Source of the DNA: Polaribacter porphyrae
GTDB taxonomy: Bacteria; Bacteroidota; Bacteroidia; Flavobacteriales; Flavobacteriaceae
Length of the DNA stretch: 64,000 bases
NCBI RefSeq assembly: GCF_002954685.1
Contig: NZ_MSCN01000001.1
Location: 3,029,554 to 3,093,553 of the forward strand
Direction of reading: 5' to 3'
Shown here: piece after piece, positions 61,236 to 64,000 of the stretch
Layout of the letters: the number at the start of each line of letters is the position of its first letter
How positions within the stretch are numbered: the stretch's first letter is position 1
Notes under the pieces: generated by a model
What the model saw: only the letters and a program-made list of their open reading frames with translations
The model's database searches: none
What the model was told of the DNA's origin: nothing
Program-made: the position numbers and the translations under genes

Positions 61236-61384
61236 CATAAAGGGGTGCTGTTATCAGTATTCAGTATTCAGTATTCAGTATTCAGTGTTTCACTGTAAAC
61301 TGCCAACTGTAAACTGCCAACTGAAATTCGGCTGAGATCATACCCAATGAACCTAGAACAGGTAATGCTGTTTAGGGATTTTAA
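61236..61384 (+). promoter_or_regulatory. TPP riboswitch (THI element) with an enlarged P3 arm
   Basis: Conserved aptamer segments in order: GGGGTGC (61242-61248), GGCTGAGA (61330-61337), TACCC (61341-61345), and GAACCT...ACAGG-TAATG-CTGT...TAGGGA (61349-61379). P2 (GGGT/ACCC), P4 (CCTA/TAGG) and P5 (ACAG/CTGT) all pair. The P3 position is filled by a 69-nt heptad hairpin (61255-61323) instead of the usual short loop. The regulated gene is the TonB receptor at 61533, as expected for thiamine-type receptors in Bacteroidota. Confidence 0.92.
61255..61323 (+). repeat. Heptad-phased CAGT/ACTG hairpin, copy 5, forming riboswitch P3
   Basis: CAGT begins at 61255, 61262, 61269, 61276 and 61283. ACTG begins at 61292, 61299, 61306, 61313 and 61320. 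All are exactly 7 nt apart, with a 5-nt loop (61287-61291). This is the most symmetrical of the copies in the window. Confidence 0.85.
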
Positions 61385-61466
61385 TGTCATTGCGAAGTAA
61401 TTTGAAAAATTACTGTGGCAATCTCTTTAAATATAGAGATTACTTCGTTTACACTCGTAATGACAT
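61384..61466. repeat. MITE-like element with 8-bp terminal inverted repeats
   Basis: Ends ATGTCATT (61384-61391) and AATGACAT (61459-61466) are exact complements. An internal palindrome, AATCTCT...AGAGATT, occupies about 61430-61451. It lies between the TPP aptamer and the receptor start codon. The right end matches the TGACA mini-hairpin family. Confidence 0.7.
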
Positions 61467-61532
61467 CAATAATTATTCAATATTAATTACAAGAATAATT
61501 ACCTCTTTTTATTCGTTTTAAAATTTTTTAAA

Positions 61533-63887
61533 ATGAAAAAAATATCCATTTTTTTATTCTTGTTTGCAAGCATGCTTGTAAACGCCCAACAATTTACACT
61601 TTCAGGAAAAGTAGTAGATGAAAACAATGAACCTTTGCCAAGTGCAAGTATTTTAGTTAAAGAAACTAGAAGAGGAACTTCTACTAATTTTGATGGCGAA
61701 TTTAGCATCAATCTAAAAAAAGGAACTTATACAGTTCAGTTTTCTTTTTTAGGTTACAAAAATGAAACGAAAGTAATTTCATTAAATAATAATGAAGAAA
61801 TTACAGTTGTTTTAAAACCAAATCAAACTATTTTAGATGAGGTTTTAGTTTCTGCAGTTCGAGTAAATGCAGATATTCCTGTTACGTTTTCTAATTTATC
61901 AAAAAAAGAAATAGCAAAACGTAATTTAGGGCAAGACATTCCTATTCTTATGAATTACTTGCCAAACGTGGTTTCTTCATCAGATGCAGGAGCAGGAGTG
62001 GGGTACACCTACATGAATGTGCGTGGTTCTAATAGCGAGAGAATTAATGTAACTATAAACGGAATTCCTTATAATGATGCAGAAAGCCAAGGAACTTTTT
62101 GGGTAAATTTAGGTGATTTTGCATCATCAACAGAAAATCTGCAGTTACAAAGAGGAGTTGGAACATCAACCAATGGTTCTGGAGCTTTTGGGGCAAGTTT
62201 AAACATTTTAACAGATGCTGTTTCAGAAGAAGCATTTGGAGAAATAGCTAATTCTTTTGGTTCTTTTGGTACAAGAAAACATACTGTAAAATTTAGTACT
62301 GGAAAATTGAATGAGCATTTTGAAATTGCAGGACGTTTGTCTAATATTTATTCTGATGGTTATGTAGATAGAGCGTTTGCAGATTTAAAATCGTACTTTC
62401 TACAAGGAACTTATACTGATGAAAACACACTGATAAAAGCCATTACTTTTGGTGGAACAGAAAGAACATACCAATCTTGGTTTGGGCTTACAGCTACTGA
62501 ATTAGAACAAGATAGAAGACAAAATCCATACACGTATGAAAATGAAGTGGATGATTACAAACAAGATCACTATCAGTTACACTGGAATGAAAAATGGACA
62601 GACAATTGGTCTACAAATCTTGGTTTAAACTATACAAAAGGAGCAGGTTTTTTTGAACAATTTAAAGAAAATGAAACTGCTGCAGATTTTAATAATTTAA
62701 TTGTTGATGGTACAGATGTAATTGTAAGACGTTGGTTAGACAACGATTTTTATGTATTTAATTTTAATGCAAATTACAAAACGGATAAAATCAATTTGAT
62801 TACTGGAATCTCGTATTCTAATTATACAGGAGATCATTTTGGAGAAGTAATTTGGGGAGAAGATTTAGCACCTAATGTAAACATTAGAGATCGTTATTAT
62901 TTTTCTGATGCTACTAAAAATGACTTCTCAATTTTTGCAAAAGCTAACTTCGATATTTCTGAAAAACTATCTGGATATGTAGATTTACAAGGTCGTTTTG
63001 TATCTTATCAAACAAAAGGAATTACTTCTGATAGAGATGCGATTGATGTGGATACAAATTTTGATTTTTTTAATCCTAAACTAGGATTAACTTATGCTAT
63101 CAATCAAAATAATAATTTATATGCCTCTTTTGCAGTAGCAAACAGAGAACCTAATAGAAACGATTTTGAAAGTAGTAATGTAACTAAAAATCCTGTTGCT
63201 CATGAAACACTTTTTGATTATGAGTTTGGTTGGAGACTAAAATCTGAAAATGTAAAACTAAACACCAATATTTATTATATGAGTTATGACAATCAATTGG
63301 TTTTAAGAGGTGATTTAGATGATGTAGGAGCACCAATTAGAATAAACTCTAAAGATAGTTATAGACTTGGAATTGAAATAGATGCAGATATTACATTATC
63401 TGAAAAGTTTTCTGTAAGGCCAAACCTTGCTTTGAGTACTAATAAAAATAGAAATTTTACAAGGTCTTTAAATGGAAGTGTACAAAATTTAGGCACTACA
63501 AATCTGTCTTTTTCTCCAAATATTGTAGCTGGTAACATTTTTACTTATCAGCCTAAAGAAAATATTCAAATCTCATTTTTATCTAAATATGTAGGCGAAC
63601 AATTTATGAGTAATTTAGACAGTGCTGTTTCAGAAGCTGATGTTCTAGAAGGTTTTTTTACAAGTGATTTGAATGTAGTTTATCAAATAAATCCGAAAAA
63701 AATATTCAAATCTATTACTTTAACAGCATTAGTAAATAACATTTTTAGCGAAGAATATGTAGATAGAGGTTATTATGGAACTTTCGATTTTTCTAATGGA
63801 AATGGAGGAACTACAACTGGTGATTATGCTGGTTTTTATCCACAAGCCACAAGAAACTTTTTAATTGGTGCAACTTTACGATTTTAA
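61533..63887 (+). CDS. TPP-regulated TonB-dependent receptor (probable thiamine uptake)
   Basis: The 784-residue protein has signal peptide 'FLFLFASMLVNAQQF', a CarboxypepD_reg-like domain ('GKVVDENNEPLPSASILVKE'), a plug ('ILMNYLPNVVSSSDAGAGVG', 'MNVRGSNSERINVTINGIPY') and a barrel ending 'PQATRNFLIGATLRF'. A TPP riboswitch controls it, so thiamine or a precursor is the likely ligand. The same class has been called Omr1 in comparative genomics of thiamine regulation. Downstream genes are beyond the window edge on the other strand. Confidence 0.93.
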   Translation: MKKISIFLFLFASMLVNAQQFTLSGKVVDENNEPLPSASILVKETRRGTSTNFDGEFSINLKKGTYTVQFSFLGYKNETKVISLNNNEEITVVLKPNQTILDEVLVSAVRVNADIPVTFSNLSKKEIAKRNLGQDIPILMNYLPNVVSSSDAGAGVGYTYMNVRGSNSERINVTINGIPYNDAESQGTFWVNLGDFASSTENLQLQRGVGTSTNGSGAFGASLNILTDAVSEEAFGEIANSFGSFGTRKHTVKFSTGKLNEHFEIAGRLSNIYSDGYVDRAFADLKSYFLQGTYTDENTLIKAITFGGTERTYQSWFGLTATELEQDRRQNPYTYENEVDDYKQDHYQLHWNEKWTDNWSTNLGLNYTKGAGFFEQFKENETAADFNNLIVDGTDVIVRRWLDNDFYVFNFNANYKTDKINLITGISYSNYTGDHFGEVIWGEDLAPNVNIRDRYYFSDATKNDFSIFAKANFDISEKLSGYVDLQGRFVSYQTKGITSDRDAIDVDTNFDFFNPKLGLTYAINQNNNLYASFAVANREPNRNDFESSNVTKNPVAHETLFDYEFGWRLKSENVKLNTNIYYMSYDNQLVLRGDLDDVGAPIRINSKDSYRLGIEIDADITLSEKFSVRPNLALSTNKNRNFTRSLNGSVQNLGTTNLSFSPNIVAGNIFTYQPKENIQISFLSKYVGEQFMSNLDSAVSEADVLEGFFTSDLNVVYQINPKKIFKSITLTALVNNIFSEEYVDRGYYGTFDFSNGNGGTTTGDYAGFYPQATRNFLIGATLRF

Positions 63888-63891
63888 TGTA

Positions 63892-63927
63892 AAAAACGCT
63901 GTTTCAATATTTTGGAACAGCGTTTTT
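63892..63927 (+). terminator. Terminator of the TPP-regulated receptor
   Basis: AAAAACGCTGTT pairs with AACAGCGTTTTT across a 12-nt loop, followed by T residues. It starts 4 nt after the receptor stop. Confidence 0.93.
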
Positions 63928-63950
63928 CTTTTCTAAATCATTTTTTTATA

Positions 63951-64000
63951 TTAACTATTAGTATAATCTTCTACGATTTCATTGATGTTTTCTCTTAATT
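63951..64000 (-). CDS. Possible 3' end of a minus-strand gene (rest outside window)
   Basis: An open minus-strand frame enters from the right edge and reads 'LRENINEIVEDYTNS', then TAA at 63951-63953. The acidic, helical character and its location after a convergent terminator are compatible with a gene end, but only 15 codons are visible. Confidence 0.35.
   Translation of the reverse strand, partial: LRENINEIVEDYTNS

Overview
The window is a low-GC (by eye about 30%) chromosomal segment from a member of the Flavobacteriaceae (Bacteroidota), probably marine and close to Polaribacter or a relative. The evidence is the Bacteroidota promoter signature (TTTG-N19/20-TAnnTTTG), TonB-dependent receptors with carboxypeptidase-like N-terminal domains, many short 'SCxx' lipoprotein signals, DUF4286, a YumC-type ferredoxin reductase, and near absence of Shine-Dalgarno sites. 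The species assignment is inference. No rRNA, transposase, integrase, prophage or CRISPR array was seen.

Layout. 0-3.5 kb: end of a choice-of-anchor-B protein, a repeat lipoprotein, and an MbnP/MbnH 'metallo-mystery pair' (copper protein plus diheme MauG-like enzyme). 3.6-14.5 kb: a suf Fe-S assembly locus (sufA, B, C, D, S) interrupted by a four-helix-bundle (23S rRNA IVP-type) gene, a metallo-beta-lactamase lipoprotein, an orphan 5-cytosine DNA methyltransferase, a small membrane protein, a membrane protein with an ExbD-like C-terminus, and a serine hydrolase. 14.5-27.5 kb: TonB receptor plus GDSL lipoprotein, ribF, serS, a TPR protein, DUF4286, an M23 peptidase, rsmA and mgtE. 27.7-31 kb: a TPR histidine kinase and response regulator preceded by a tiny acidic Gly/Asp/Glu-rich peptide gene and a terminator-like hairpin. 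31-34 kb: trmH-like gene, mutS, tRNA-Gly(GCC), tRNA-Leu(UAA). 34-38.5 kb: TonB receptor plus a lipoprotein of six repeat units. 38.6-47.3 kb: pgi, M23 peptidase, DUF3108, and aromatic amino-acid catabolism (tryptophan 2,3-dioxygenase, hpd, hmgA), with a nonsense-inactivated second IVP gene between hmgA and hpd. 47.5-51.5 kb: ferritin, ferredoxin reductase, NifU-type scaffold and ApbC/Mrp (iron and Fe-S economy). 51.7-57 kb: Fic protein with a direct-repeat operator, alkyltransferase-like protein, a secreted protein with a caspase-like His/Cys signature, ahcY, a phosphopantetheinyl transferase. 57-64 kb: lipoprotein, PnuC, NadR-like kinase, ArfB, a BamA-like barrel, and a TPP riboswitch driving a TonB receptor.

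The most unusual structure is non-coding. A family of heptanucleotide-phased hairpins, (CAGTNNN)n-loop-(ACTGNNN)n, occurs in at least four intergenic gaps plus one half-copy. One perfectly symmetrical 5+5 copy forms the P3 arm of the TPP riboswitch. A MITE-like element with 8-bp terminal inverted repeats lies immediately after the same aptamer, in the expression platform. A second family of small hairpins ending in TGACA is scattered through the window; their stems change sequence but stay complementary. Both IVP genes are flanked by low-complexity inverted repeats and both sit between functionally linked co-directional genes.

Limits: all calls come from reading the sequence and recall of family motifs. 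No search, folding or alignment program was run.
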